This document shows, one piece after another, positions 9,490-21,877 of a stretch of DNA of 64,000 bases. This DNA is from Malaya genurostris (Eukaryota > Arthropoda > Insecta > Diptera > Culicidae). The notes under the pieces were generated by a model. It was given only the letters and a program-made list of their open reading frames with translations. It was not told the DNA's origin and made no database searches. The stretch spans positions 153,000,365-153,064,364 of the forward strand of contig NC_080572.1 of the NCBI RefSeq assembly GCF_030247185.1, read 5' to 3'. Each line of letters starts with the position of its first letter. The first letter of the stretch is position 1. Both the position numbers and the translations under genes were made by a program.

Positions 9490-10870
9490 ACAGTTTACAC
9501 ACAGCTACACGGAACCACCTGCGATCCCATTTCAACCAGAATATTAGTTTTTTTTTTTTTTTTTTTATTTTTTTTTTTTTTAAATAACTATTTATTGGAA
9601 TATGAGTTAAAATTAAATTATTAAGATTTAAATTGGGTGTTCAGCCACAAGTGGTGACTTTTCAGCCCTGTTATATATATATATATGATTTGGTTATTAC
9701 CATGAAGACATCATTTGCTTCCGCAATTCTGAGATTTTTGTGTAGGGAAAATTCTAAACCTACTTGTATTGTGTAATGGGGAAAAGGAACTTATATACTA
9801 ACTTACTAACTAATACAGAGAGCGAATCGATTCAATTGAAGATTGCATCGATTTTTGTACCAGAATATTAGTTGATTTTCTGAATTCGATTGGTTAAAAT
9901 TTGGTACAACTAATCGATTGTTGTTTTAACTAAACTGTCATTTTTGTTTTTCGATTAGCAGAAACGATGGTTGAAACAACTAATTTAACTGTTTGAAAAA
10001 AAAATGCTGTCAATTAGTGAGGATACATACCTTTCAATTTCAACAAATATTTTAATTGAAATAACTGGTGTTGTTATTGAAACATAATTCTGTTAGTTGA
10101 AAAATAAATCGGTTTTATTTGTTTTAGACAATGCAAATACTCAACTTGAACAATGTTATTGATTTGCGAAAATTTTAGTCAATTTATATTAGCATGGGTG
10201 CATCAACCGCTGGGAATTGGAATTTTAGGACGGCAATTCAAACGCGCCATTCAATCGCAGCGCGTTCTGTGTGTTGAAACCCTTCGCTCCTGTTACTTTC
10301 ATAAATTAAATTCATGTCAAAAAGCGTTTTATTGCTAATGCATGAACATCATCATCGGTATCAAACAGCTGGAAGTAAAACAGTCTGCTGGAAGTAAATC
10401 AATGATCGAATTTGAAGCATAAAATTTTTGAGCATACCTGAAAGATTACGAGATGATCATTCATTAACATTTTCTAATTTGTCACCAAATCTTTTTCATC
10501 TTAAACAAGGTTAACTTTATCACAACACCGCTGTTAGATAGACACTTGTTATCATAAATTTCTCAAATCGAATTAACACAATTTGACCAAACGCTTTAAC
10601 CATCGATGTTGTTTTCATTGACATTTTGAAGCGACGCAAACAGATTTCAACTAAAAAAGTTGTTGATTTTGCATTGCAATTATTGTTTTGCTTTCAACTG
10701 TCTCGGGCATTTTCAAAACAACATATTTTTCAACTACTTGAATATATGCAAATAAAAAACCATATTGGTTGAATCAAAAAGAAATTAGTTAAGTCAACTA
10801 TCGCAAAAATCAAAAACTGCGATATCGCAATTTTATGATCGAAGGGTTCTCCGTAAACTAATTTTTTTTC
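9490..10870. repeat. MITE-like repeat rich in GTTGAAA/CAACTA motifs
   Basis: The interval is saturated with short motifs in both orientations (AACTAATT, GTTGAAAC, TTAGTTGA). Its ends contain an imperfect inverted pair: ACACGGAACCACCTGCGATC near 9507 and, inverted, ATCGAAGGGTTCTCCGT near 10840. No frame of interest. Boundaries and class are uncertain. It is interrupted by a poly(A) LINE end at 9550-9858. Confidence 0.4.
9550..9858 (-). mobile_element. 5'-truncated LINE 3' end with poly(A) tail and 15-bp target duplication
   Basis: A 36-bp T/A run at 9549-9584 is the poly(A) tail of a minus-strand insert; AATAAATAG precedes it. Exact 15-bp direct repeats flank it (ACCAGAATATTAGTT at 9535-9549 and 9859-9873). 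The roughly 270 bp body is noncoding 3' UTR of an unidentified LINE, or a SINE. Duplication plus tail show target-primed insertion. Confidence 0.85.
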
Positions 10871-10879
10871 TTATTCCGA

Positions 10880-11640
10880 GAGCATTAAACACTTTCGTGG
10901 AATCTAAAGTTGTATCAGTATAACTGGATATAGCACTTTCTAGCAAATTTTCCGTCCATACTGTTGGTTTGGTTAGTAGTCAAATGTGAGCTTTATTGCT
11001 TTGTATTTCAAGCCACTTTTGCATTTGCCATGGAACGGAGCCTGATACTCGAAAATCATCACCACTAGATGATAAGTCTTATCACTTTGATAATTTTATT
11101 TTTCCTTTGCACTGTACTTCACACTAGTCAAAATTTGGCCAAGGGAAATTATCATATTTTTTTTTGTTTTTTTTTCGATCTCACTTTTTTCTAAATCCCT
11201 TCTTAACTGGGAAGACTTCTTATGCTTGGAGAAGGCTAATTATTTATTAAATATCGCCCAATCTGAGGCGACGGAAAGTACAAGCGAAATTAATTGTTTC
11301 TCTTGCGCGCGGCGGAAAGTCAACACGGGCAGCGCGCAAGTTAAAATATTTATTTTCATTGCCTTAATTCGCTATGCGCTGTAAGCAGTTTAAGTATTTT
11401 AAGTGTTAGAAGAGCGGTTGACCGTTTTCGGTACCGAGCATGGTTTCGGTCGTATCGGTCCCGCTCATAAAATTAAAAGATATGATTCTCAGAGTGCTGA
11501 TGCACCAAATCATAGGATCGAATGTGCTACAATGTATGGCTGGGTTCCGAACAAAGTAACTTCTGGAAAGGCCTACAATGTATAGACATGATTTTTGAAT
11601 ATTAGAATGTAGAAAGCGTGACTCTTTTCACACAGTAATC
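10880..11640. other. Unassigned intergenic stretch with GC-rich hairpin
   Basis: No recognisable gene. A 60-codon frame at 11403-11585 has no family resemblance. CTTGCGCGC at 11302-11310 and GCGCGCAAG at 11332-11340 form a perfect 9-bp inverted repeat with a 21-base loop, notable in such AT-rich surroundings. Confidence 0.5.
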
Positions 11641-12460
11641 GAATTTTCAATATTTATACATCAGATTAATAAAACCGATGACTACAAGTATGAGGATATT
11701 TTCGATTATCACTCAGCAAATTATGATAGTATTAGTCCTAAGCTACGAGAAATTTATTGGGAAGCACTCCTCGAAGGAAAAGTCGAAATTTCTGTCGATA
11801 TTTTCTAAACACTGCTGTATGATATAATAATTGAAGATGTCCCATTGAAGAAAATTAGACGACAAAATAATTCAAAATATACTATCATATTAGAAACTTA
11901 AGAAATCGATAACAAAAAGCTCATAAAGAGTACAATAGAGAAAATAGCAGTGACAATTTATCGAATTATATACACATCTGTGACCAACTTAGCTTAGCAA
12001 TTGATACTGCATTCAAAGAGTATAACTCTAAAATTGAACAGGAAATAAAGTCTTGCCCAAAAAACTTTTAACATAAGAAGCAAATTGAAATTAGAAAACT
12101 TTCCGTCGAAAATGTATCTACAGGAAAACATTGGTAATAACTGACAAGAAATTTGTAATCTTTTTGCTAATTTTTTTCAACAAATCTACACGAAGGTTTC
12201 TCAAGGTTCGGGAATATTTTAATTTCTTTCCAGAGTTTACTGAAGATATTAATATAAATAAGATCGAAGTGCTAGACATAATAGATGCCCCAAACAAATT
12301 GAATGTCTCTAAAAGTGCCGCACCTGATGGGATTCGGCCCATATTTATGAAAAAATTAGATTGCATTAAATCTTGCAAACCCCTTTGTTCTTTTTAATAA
12401 TTCGCTTCAGTCTGGAGTTCTTCCAGATACGAGGGAAAAACTCTTCTTCCATAAAACTAG
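11640..12460 (+). pseudogene. Jockey-type non-LTR pol fragment (linker to RT N-terminus)
   Basis: Plus-strand pieces read YEDIFDYHSANYDSISPKLR, then EIYWEALLEGKVEISVDIF and LLYDIIIEDVPLKKIR, the linker style after the endonuclease of Jockey/CR1-like elements. Near 12300 LNVSKSAAPDGIRPIFMKK matches the RT block (K..GPDGIP..FLKK) and is followed by FNNSLQSGVLPDT. Several frameshifts; no catalytic RT box is present before repeat X begins. Confidence 0.7.
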
Positions 12461-12479
12461 TTTTGTGTATGTGTTAAGT

Positions 12480-12968
12480 GGATGACAGTTTCACTTAGAG
12501 CAAAAGGTGTAGCCCGGTTTTCATATAAAAACTGTCCCCAAACAAAAAAAATGATATACGCTGTTTGAAAGGTTTTATATTGGAGATGATTTTCCCAAAA
12601 TTTTAACCCTATAACTGCCATATTAGTGGAGTTGAGGTGGTTTTTCTGATTTTCATTTTATTGAAACTTTTTAAAAACCTCGCAAAAATATAAAAAAAAT
12701 CAGGGTTTTTTTAGGAACTATGGGAAACCTTTATAATTTTTTCAAAATGTATTTCATGTGAAAAAAAATGTTCTAAATTTTCTTTTTTTAATTGCACTAA
12801 CAATTTTTGTACCACTTCAAAAATAAATCATTTATGAGTACATTACGCTGTATTTTTATCAGATTTTTAATAAAATGTGGACGGGTATAATATCAGACTT
12901 TAAAAAAAATAGATTATTTGGAAAACCATCCGTCGCCATCAAATTGCCGATGGAGACGCATGGTATTT
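12480..12968 (+). repeat. Repeat X copy 1 (continues 14656-14735 after the retroposon)
   Basis: An AT-rich interspersed repeat whose inverted relative is at 17560-17025. Shared landmarks are 'gatatacgctgtttgaa', 'ttggagatgattttccaaaa', 'aaaatgtggacgggtata' and a terminal hairpin built from ACCATGCG/CGCATGGT. The retroposon inserted in the terminal GGAGACGCATGGTATTT block. No coding. A hairpin followed by CTAA recalls Helitron 3' ends, but this is only a suggestion. Confidence 0.6.
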
Positions 12969-13971
12969 GTATGTATGTATGTATGTATGTATGTATGTGT
13001 AGCCACCATCAGTTCAAGGCATTACCAGTGGATGCCGGTAGACTTACAGTAGATCCGAATTTGATTATCAGATAACTTTCATATTACTGCTGTTAAGATG
13101 GCCAAAATGGGCTTTGAGGACCCGGCGCCTTCCAGCAATAACATCCGGCCATATAATAAAAGAATTCGCTGTACCAGCTTAAACCTGCCTGATGGTTTGT
13201 TTGTTAGAAGGGTGCGTCTTACTCATTTCAGACCTTCTGGGGAAAACACACAGCTTTCCCCTGTGAATCGGGTTGACATTTCACTCCTTCATCCAGTCAT
13301 TCACTTGTAAGATACCCTGATGCACTCCAATCCCTCTTCCCTTACAATGTACTTGAGCATAGTATTATATAATGTAACATAATACACTTTAATAAAATTT
13401 CCGGCAATATAATACAATAAAACACAATATAGTATAAAACGATGCAAAATCGTATGGTACAGTGTATTATAGTCTACTATAATATTTTATGATGAATATA
13501 ATAGTATCATAATATTATGTGACACTATATTATGTCATAATACCATAATATATTATAATATAGTTTGAACACTGAATATAATAAAATATTATTATGCATA
13601 AAATATAAAAATGTAATATATCACAATGCAATATAATACACTTATAATTGTGTATTTAAAAAAATGCATTACAATACTATATAAAACAATATCAAACATT
13701 GTACCATAATATAGTATAATATAGTACAAAGTAATATAACATAATACCACAAAATATGACGTAATATAATATGATACAATTTAATAATATATGTGTAAAG
13801 TGAAATGTGTAGTATAGAAATGAAAATGTAACTGATAATGATAAAGATTATAATAATGGTTACAATAGTAATAATAATAATAATAATCATAAAAATAATA
13901 CTAATAGAAACAATAGAAATACTAATAATAATATTATTAATAATAATAATAGTAATAAAAATAATAATAAT

Positions 13972-14005
<34 letters not shown>

Positions 14006-14341
14006 GTACTCAAATACTGCAAAATAATATAATATAACATAATATAGTATAATACATTTTAATTTAATATAATATAATACAATGTCATACAATATAATAT
14101 ATTATAAATCAATATATAAAATAACAGTTAATGTAGTGTCAGTTATGCTCTTCTATCTTCGCAATACTGCAGGAAGTAGAATATTTCTCTTCTAATAACA
14201 ATAATAATATCCACATCTATAAAAATAATATATGTTATTATTATTGATGACAAATTAATAATAATAACAATAAATATAATAATGAAAATAATAATAAAAA
14301 ACAACATAATATAGTACAATGAATTATATAATAATAGAATG

Positions 14342-14420
<79 letters not shown>

Positions 14421-14655
14421 ATGATGTAATAAACAACAACAGAATTATATGCTGTAATATACTATGATAAACACTGCACTTTAGGATGGGCTTCAACCTA
14501 CAAGCCATTTCGCACCCTCTTATTCTGCTACTAACGCAGAAGGCGATAGCACCCAGTCGACGCCGTTCTATTGACCAAATGTCATCATAGACGCTCGGGG
14601 AGGCATGAGATAGGGACTTGTGAGGACTTAGTTATCTCACCATTTGACGACCCGG
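12969..14655 (-). mobile_element. Noncoding retroposon, copy 2
   Basis: Reverse orientation relative to copy 1. The 5' end (GTCGTCAAATGGTGAG on the minus strand) is at about 14650 and the 3' tail is (GTAT)8 on the plus strand at 12969-13000. An exact 18-bp target duplication (TGGAGACGCATGGTATTT) lies at 12951-12968 and 14656-14673. Compared with copy 1 it lacks the second 5'-like block, and has two AAT tracts (about 13850-14005 and 14337-14420). The 3' block aligns with 2870-2485. No long coding frame. Confidence 0.75.
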
Positions 14656-14660
14656 TGGAG

Positions 14661-14721
14661 ACGCATGGTATTTAGTTCTAAAATCATAAATCATATGCCC
14701 TTAGAACTAAATACCATGCGT
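14661..14721. repeat. Perfect 21-bp inverted repeat (hairpin)
   Basis: ACGCATGGTATTTAGTTCTA plus one A at 14661-14681 is exactly complementary to 14701-14721, with a 19-base spacer. It sits at the end of repeat X and may be its terminal palindrome. Confidence 0.85.
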
Positions 14722-14734
14722 TTCCATATACAAC

Positions 14735-15440
14735 TTGAGCACAGGGCTTGAGTATTGTCGTAATTGACAATGATAAAAGAATGTTATTCCTTATGTTATT
14801 TACACACGTCCGCACGCCTGGGTCGATTCACCAAGTAATGATGTAGGGAATGCATTAGTGAACACGTGTGTCAGCGGATGGTTGTAATTTGTTTCTAACT
14901 TCAACATCTTGCGGGATAGTCTGGAGGTTTCGAGGTTAGATATTAGCTGTCCTAAGAAATACTATAAACCAGATAGAAATCAAGTCGAAGCGCCTGCAGC
15001 AAGTCCCGAAAACCCAAAAAGAACGTATTAACTCGCATCGTCGATTTTCTATACAAACACTTAATATTTTCTGTTTTTTGCTATTTCCTGAACAGGACCC
15101 CTTTATTAAACAGTTTCAGGAAATCATATTGTTTTATTGCTTTAATCGGAATATGTATTAACTTAGAATGAATGAGAAACTGAGCTATGTATAAAAGGTT
15201 AATTTCAAACGCCTTCGCAAATATAGTTCATTGAATTCACTTGCACTTAGTGGTCTTTCTCTGGTGTTTCGTACTTTTCTCACGTATCAGCTCAAGCCCG
15301 TAGTATTTAGAAGTCGTTCCATACAGCTCAGACTATGACCACTCTTTGCCTCATCTTGCTCGCTATGCTTCTCTTTTACTTTAGCCTTCCGAATCACATT
15401 CAATAACCATTTTCAAATGTTTGCCGTCTGTTATCCTGAT
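14735..15440. other. No recognisable feature
   Basis: Mixed-composition DNA without a convincing frame, repeat boundary or RNA gene. The segment 15420-15500 grades into the RTE scrap. Confidence 0.4.
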
Positions 15441-15800
15441 GACATTCCCTGCGATTGTAGCTGTCCAATTTCAGCTGTACGTATGCTAGGTGGATCTCCA
15501 AGTAGCTGTGGAAAACCGTGGTTTATACGCCGTTGAGCAATTTCTTATGGTGACGTATTACTTTTCTTGTATCCTTATCCGCGGTCATAAATGAATGAAT
15601 ACACGAATTCATCAATCACCACGATATCGTCGCCATTTATTCGAGTGGGAAGGTGTTATATTTTAAAGCTTTTTCCTCTCATACATTTTGTTTCGACGGA
15701 TTTACTGTCAGTCCGATCCCAGTTTGATTAATCCGTCTTTATGAGCTTAAGCCGATTTACTTCAACTGCCTTGTTGAGCAATTTCAGGCAACTTGGTTAT
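15440..15800 (-). pseudogene. RTE-type reverse transcriptase C-terminal scrap
   Basis: Minus-strand pieces RIGLTVNPSK-like (about 15720) and INGDDIVVIDEFVYSF (about 15660) resemble the region after the RT palm in RTE elements (GL.IN.SKT and the VDEFVYLG box). Frameshifted and short. It might derive from another RTE copy than the one at 18490. Confidence 0.45.
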
Positions 15801-15839
15801 TCATACCATGTGATACAAAGCGTCGACCAACATTTTACC

Positions 15840-16835
15840 TTAAAACTGATAGTTTTTGCCTTTCTCATATAGAAAGGTTATGCAATCACTGTGAAAACCG
15901 ACTTTTGAACCGTCATATACCATTCGACTCAGTTCGTCGAGATCACAAAATGTCTGTGTGTGTATGTATGTACGTGCTTATATGACCAATCTCTCAATTT
16001 TCTCAGAGATGGCTGAACCGATTTTCACAATACTGTACTTGGTTTCTTCTGTCCCGAACGTAAGCGGTTTTGTTTTATCGACTGACTTGGATGAGATGAG
16101 AAAGCGAACTGAATTTGTAACTACTTGTTAGTGTTATTACAAGATCATAATAACAATGCTTTTCTATGAAAGTAATAAGTGTACTTTCGCATATAGAAAG
16201 TTTAAGCAATCCCTTGAAAAATTGACTCATTTAAATTGACCCGGATGGGTGAGTGTTCTATATCGTTCGACACATTTCATCGAGCTGAGCAATGTATGTT
16301 TCTGTGCGTGTATGAGTGTGAGTGTGTGTCAAATAATGTCACTTATAATATAAAAAAATCTCGTAGGTTGCTATTGAGCTTCATCATACTTTCATAGGGT
16401 AGAGTGTGTTTAAAACTGCACACCATCATTTAGAGAAGTAGCGGAAATAGTGATCAAAAAGTTTTAAATGAGACCCACTCAATTTTCTCAAAGAGTATTT
16501 GATAGATTCCCACAAACAGGCTCAAATAAAAGTTAATATAGTCTCATGGGTTACAGTTTATTTTCTTGCGGGTCCGACTTCCGATTCAAGAACTATAGTG
16601 AAAAGTGTGTTTAATCATTTAGTGCGACGATGCAAAATAAACAAAAAATCTTATTAACTTGAAATAACTGTTTACAAATTGAAAAGGTTATGTTAGTACA
16701 TACCCAAAGAAAGTTTCTTATTTTATTCAAGATTGAAAAAAAAATTTCTTCGCAGAATTTTCTAGTGATATTTTTTAAAATATAAGAAATATGAGAAAGG
16801 CATCATTACACCACTAGGTGGATTGAAAAAGGTTT
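15840..16835. repeat. Modular mosquito-type repeat (M), copy with AGGTGG terminus
   Basis: Starts with 'tttctcatatagaaagg', contains 'cattcgactcagttcgtcga', GT-rich DNA and 'tctcagagatggctgaaccg', and ends 'gaaaggcatcattacaccac' then TAGGTGG near 16829. The same terminus recurs at 42222, 46643, 46740, 55909 and 57608. Noncoding. Family name unknown to me. Confidence 0.6.
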
Positions 16836-17024
16836 TTAGATTTCGCTTGGTATCAAGGAATACTTTTTTTCTGCAAAAGAACTATAATCTAATTGTCCTT
16901 TAGAATTTTTACTAAATATAGCTATTATTTAATTTGACTACAATAAATGTAAAATAAATGTAAAATGACTTATCAGTTCATAAATAAAAACTTTAAACCG
17001 TATATTATAACCTAAATATTTGTC

Positions 17025-17560
17025 AATTCATTAGCTCTGATTCATGTTTCTTAGGGTATGTGATATAAGATTTTAGAGCTAAATACCATGCGACTCCATC
17101 GGACAATTTGATGGGGACGCATGGTTTTCGGAATGATTTTTTTTTAAAGTCTGATGTTATACCCGTCCACATTTTTTTACATCTGAAAAAATTATAGCGT
17201 AATATACTCATAAATGATTTATTTTTTATGTAAAATCTAGAGTGGTACCAAAATTGCGAGCGCGATTAAAAAAATCGAAAATTTTGAACATTTCTTCTCA
17301 CATGAAATACATTTTGAAAAATTCTGAAAAAAATCTCATAATCTCTAAGATGTTTCTGATTTTTTTCAATTTTTTGGCTAAAGAGGTTTTTGAAAAAATT
17401 TAGTTAAATGAAAATCAGAAGAACTACCCTAACTTCACCAATATTGCAGTTAGGTGGTTAAAATTTTGGAAAAATCATCTCCAATATAAACCCTTCAAAC
17501 AGCGTATATCAATTTTTATATGCAAACCCGGCTACACCCTTTGGTGGTTTTGAAGAAGAT
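17025..17560 (-). repeat. Repeat X copy 2 (inverted relative to copy 1)
   Basis: Its reverse complement aligns along 12480-12968 and the 14656-14690 tail without the retroposon, so it is a paralogous empty site for copy 2 of the retroposon. The terminal hairpin is ACCATGCG (17087) and CGCATGGT (17118). Confidence 0.65.
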
Positions 17561-17639
17561 TTGTAGCACATTTGCTGTGGGCTATAGGATTTATCACATT
17601 TTTGATTAAGAGTGTTATACCGTGACATAAGTTTTGACA

Positions 17640-18240
17640 CAATGATTCATACCTAAATGTAATTAATTAATCCATAAAAATGAATTTTTATACATCATGC
17701 AGACTTATGAAAAAACCGTATTTGTTTCAGAGCGATATTATATAGTTATATTTTTTCATGTGAATTAGTTATATAGTTATATTTTTTCATGTGAATGTAG
17801 AATTTACGATAAAACTAGAAGCGCGTAAGGATTTTGCATTTAGAAAAGGCATCGAAGTCGTAAATGAAATCGAAGGCTTTCGAAAACGACATGATACACT
17901 AATGTTCAAGAAAAATATTAACAAAATGGCAATTTATTCATCACGGATTTTATTTCTTTCCTAACAAATTCGATGTTGATCATATAGCTGGTTTTGAGAC
18001 CCTTTTGAATTTCGAATCATTTAGACATAGATTTAACACAGCTTAATAAAAACTCCTCATTTTACTTTATAAACCCTATGCGGAAGTTCAGTGGACTGGA
18101 ATATGATCTTATTGTTGTTTTCAGGAGGCTTTCGTGGATTTTAAAGTTTTAATGCTAGAATTTTGATGTAATACTAAGACTGCGACAAGTATTTAATAAA
18201 ATTAAAAATGTTACTTGGAAGATAGTGAGAGTATATTGCT
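17640..18240 (+). repeat. Repeat Y copy 1
   Basis: Aligns in the same orientation with 24470-24900. Shared text includes 'tttattcatcacg', 'ttgaatttcgaatcatt' and 'ggactggaatatgatct'. Noncoding and diverged; class unknown. The two copies bracket the RTE and transposase remnants. Confidence 0.5.
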
Positions 18241-18489
18241 GTTACACATGCACACAAACACAATAATTTTGTTATCTCAACGAACTGATTCGAACGGTAT
18301 ATAATACTCGGCTGTTCGGTCCACGATTCAAAATTCGGTTTGCACAAAATGTATCCTATGACTTCTCAACCTTAGTAATAACGTAGCACCCTTTAATTAT
18401 CTTAATTACTCCCATTGTATAAATTGTTTTACACCGCACCTCATATATTGTTGATGGCAAACGACTGGACAATGCGTAATTCAGGCCCC

Positions 18490-20385
18490 AATGTGTTTCT
18501 TAGTCTCTTGTCAAGTAACTCCTATCCCTACCTCTCCGCGGTGCCTGCTGGGGTACGAGTTACCATAGGAAAGATCGGGTAACCAACCCCGGTGGGACCT
18601 TGGTCGTATGCTGACAGGGAAGGAGGGGCTTGTCTTTTCTTTACAGAGAGCGAGGCTACCTGAGCGTCTGTTCCCCATGTTAGGGTGGCTCGAAACTCGA
18701 AATAATCGGCAAAGACCTACGCAACGAACAAAGGACGATTTAAAATGTGGCACATGGAATTGCAAATTGCTTTCCTTCCCAGGATACCAGAACCCAGGAG
18801 ACCGAATGCTGCATGATGAGCTTCAAATCCGCGGCTTCGACATCGTAGCACTGGACGAACTTTGTTGGACGGGACAGAAAGTGTGGAAAAGTGGGCATCG
18901 AGCGGTCATCTACTACCAGGGCTGTGGTACAACCAGCGTTCTAGGAACGGGATTTATGGTGTGGGGCATGATGCGCCATGATTGCGGGCATGATTGGTGG
19001 CAGCCAATCAGTTATAGGATGTGTGTATTGAAGATCAAGGGCCGTTTCTTCAATTATAGCATCATCAACGTGCACTGTCCACATGTGATGAGACCCGATG
19101 ACGATAAGGAAGCATTTTACGCGCAGCTGGAACGAATCTACGACAGCTGTCCACGGCGGGATTTAAAACTCGTCATCGGCGACATTTATGCTCAGGTAGG
19201 CCGGAAGGCAATGTACAACGGCCAGCGATGCGTAAACTTTGCAGCCTCCCGAGGAATGGTAGTTCGAAGCACCTTCTTCCCCTGCAAAGATATCCACAAA
19301 GCCACCTGGAGATCACCTGATCAACATACGGAACATCAAATCGACCAAGCTGTACCGCGCAAATGATACACGGAGATTCTATGAGAAGGTGAACCGCTCA
19401 CGTACAGGCTACACGCCACAGGCCGAAATGTACAGAGATACCAGTGGTAACCTTCTCACGAACGAACGTGAGGTGATCGACAGGTGGGAGCAGTACTATG
19501 ACGAGCATCTGGCGAAGCACAAGATACAGAGAACGACACAGGAATCGATTTGGGTGCACGCTCAGCCGACGACAGATTCCCAGCATCTGATCTGTCAGAG
19601 ATAAGTGAGGATATCGGCAAGCTGAGGAATAAAAAAGCCGCGGGCAATGACCAGTTACCAGGCCAGCTGCTCAAACAAGGAGACGCATTGGCTAGAGCGC
19701 TGCACTGGACCATTTCTAAGATTTGGGAGGAACAGTTTCTACCGCATGAATGGATGAATGGAGTGGTATGTCCCGTCTACAAAAAGGGCGATAAGCTAGA
19801 TTGTTGCAATTAACGCGTAATCACATGGCTGAACGCCGCCTACCAGGTACTCTCCCGAATCCTTTTCCGTCATCTATCACCAATAGCTAAGCAATTCGTA
19901 GGGCCGTACCAAGCGGGATTTACTGGAGCCAGCGCACAACGGATCATATATTCGCGATAAGACAAGTACTCCCGAAATGTCGTGAATACAACGTACCCAC
20001 ACATCACCTATTCATTGACTTCAAAGCGGCACACGACACAATCGATCGAGAACAGCTATGGTAGATCATGCACGAATACGGTGTCCCGGATAAACTGACA
20101 CGATTGGTCAAAGCAACGATGGATAGAGTAATGTGCTATGTCCGATTATCTGGGACGCTCTCGAGTCCCTTTGAATCTCGCAGATGGCTATGGCAAAGTG
20201 ATGGACTCTATTGTATATGGTTCAATATTGCTTTGGAAGGTGTGGTTCGAAGAGCGAGTCGACACGAGTGGCATGATCTTCCGAAAGTTCGTACAACTTT
20301 TTGGTTTCGCGGACGATATTGATATTGTGACACGTAACCTTGAGAAGATGACGGAAACCTACATTGGACTGAAAGCTTAAGCTAG
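18490..20385 (+). pseudogene. RTE-clade non-LTR retrotransposon remnant
   Basis: A 5' UTR-like leader (18490-18740) precedes an apurinic-type endonuclease: CGTWNCKLLSFPG, FDIVALDELCWTGQ, LGTGFMVWG, NYSIINVHCPH, LKLVIGDIYAQVGRKA, RCVNFAASRGMVVRSTFF, ATWRSPDQHTEHQID. Compared with RTE consensus, the GDxN Asn is Tyr and the final His of the QIDH box is Gln, so the nuclease is dead. A deletion then joins to the linker and RT: KLRNKKAAGNDQLPGQLLK (19620), WMNGVVCPVYKKGDK (19755), and GFADDIDI at 20303-20326 with the catalytic DD kept. Frameshifts at about 19350, 19600, 19810 and 20230. The element ends without a clear tail. Confidence 0.88.
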
Positions 20386-20389
20386 ACGT

Positions 20390-20700
20390 ATTCCGTTTGT
20401 AAATGCCCAGAAATTATAGATATCGATCGCCAAAAGCAACTGTTTAACGTATATTATTATGAATCCAACCACGCTCAGAAAACATTAATCTTGCGATCAT
20501 CTGTTAGATTAAGTCCCGCAAATGATACAAGAAGAAGCTGCAATTCACCAGTGGTAACATTTCGGAAAAGAGAGCATACTTTTGTAATTGACAGATAAAC
20601 ATGGTTTGATTCACTCAGTATGCCATTGCTTTTTTAAATTTATATCATGTTCCTAGCTCCACAATCAGTGATCGCATAAAATCGGTATCCTACAATCCAA
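20390..20700 (+). other. Junction DNA between RTE and transposase remnants
   Basis: No recognisable feature. It may hold the lost RTE 3' UTR and the 5' part of the transposase gene. Confidence 0.4.
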
Positions 20701-21048
20701 GCGGAATGGAAAAACGTGGCATTGCTTCCTGTCCACTGAAAACTAAAACGGAAACATTGAATCTTGTTTGTGGTTTCATCAGTTCCCATCAAGCGTACGA
20801 ATCTCACTACGGACGATCATCATCATTAAAAAAAATATTTGAAGCAAGGACTTACACTCGCAACAATTTTTCGCGAGTTCGAGCAAAACCATGGAAACTG
20901 TGCTTCGTATAGCATATTTCGAAAGATTGTCAATGAAGATTTTAATCTGATGTTTAAGTTACATCACACGGACAGTTGAAAACCTGCGATTCTTTCGATG
21001 TTTCTTTGAAAGATCCACATAAATCTCCAGACGAACGGACTAGATTAA

Positions 21049-21877
21049 GGGGCGGGTAGGGTCTAGCACTTTTGAAAAATCATTTCTTTATATTTTCTTA
21101 TAGTAAAACATTTCAAGAATATTCTGTGAAGGTTTCAAGCCTATCGGAACAAAACTCTGCAAATTATGGGCCTTTATCTTTGCTTATCTCATACTGCAAA
21201 GAAGTAAGAGCTCGGCACATAGGCCCAAGACTTCTGCTTCGATTGACTAAAAAACTTGACAAAACATTCTTGAAATGCTTTATTATAACTAATTATAAAA
21301 AAAAATATGTTTTTTTTTAAATATTAGATATATAGCTTTTTCCTCGAAGGCAGGTATTGAAAGTCCGTGTCCATCGTCATTCAAAAACTACTGCACCAAT
21401 TTTTTCAAATTTTTAAAACACATTCTACATATAAAAAACCAGACCCCAACGTTTTCCTTTTCGTAGTTTGTTACTTTCGGAAGTTTTTGCAGCTTCAAAA
21501 TGGCAGATTTTTTTCTTAAAAAATCGAAGTTTTCACTTTTAACAACCACCAAAAATTTCAAAAATAAAAAAAAATCAAACAGAAACGTTGGGGTCTAGAG
21601 AAACTTCTACTTTAACTATGCTACTTTGATTTGTTCACTTCTGATTAGCCTACGCTGAGATACAGTGGACACCGCAAATCATGATTTTTTAGAAGCGTCT
21701 TCAAAAATACCTCTTCACCGACTTATTTCTCAATATTTTTCTACGAAAAAATTACAAAATGTTCGAACGATGCTTTTTGTCATGCAAAACATTTGAATTT
21801 ATTTTGTTAAACGATAATTCTGAAAAATAATCGCAAAAATGATGATTTTTTTCATCATTTAGACCCTACTCCCCCCA
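21049..21877 (+). mobile_element. MITE-like insert in the transposase gene
   Basis: Ends are GGGGCGGGTAGGGTCTA (21049-21065) and, inverted, TAGACCCTACTCCCCCC (21860-21876), 15 of 17 matching. TAA flanks both sides (21046-21048 and 21878-21880), a possible 3-bp duplication of PIF/Harbinger type. It separates adjacent transposase blocks. Internally it has 'accccaacgttttcc' and 'aaacgttggggtct' in opposite orientation. Noncoding. Confidence 0.6.

Noticed and set aside
13669..14508. Ile-rich minus-strand frames
   Set aside because: Same artefact from AAT/ATT tracts of retroposon copy 2.
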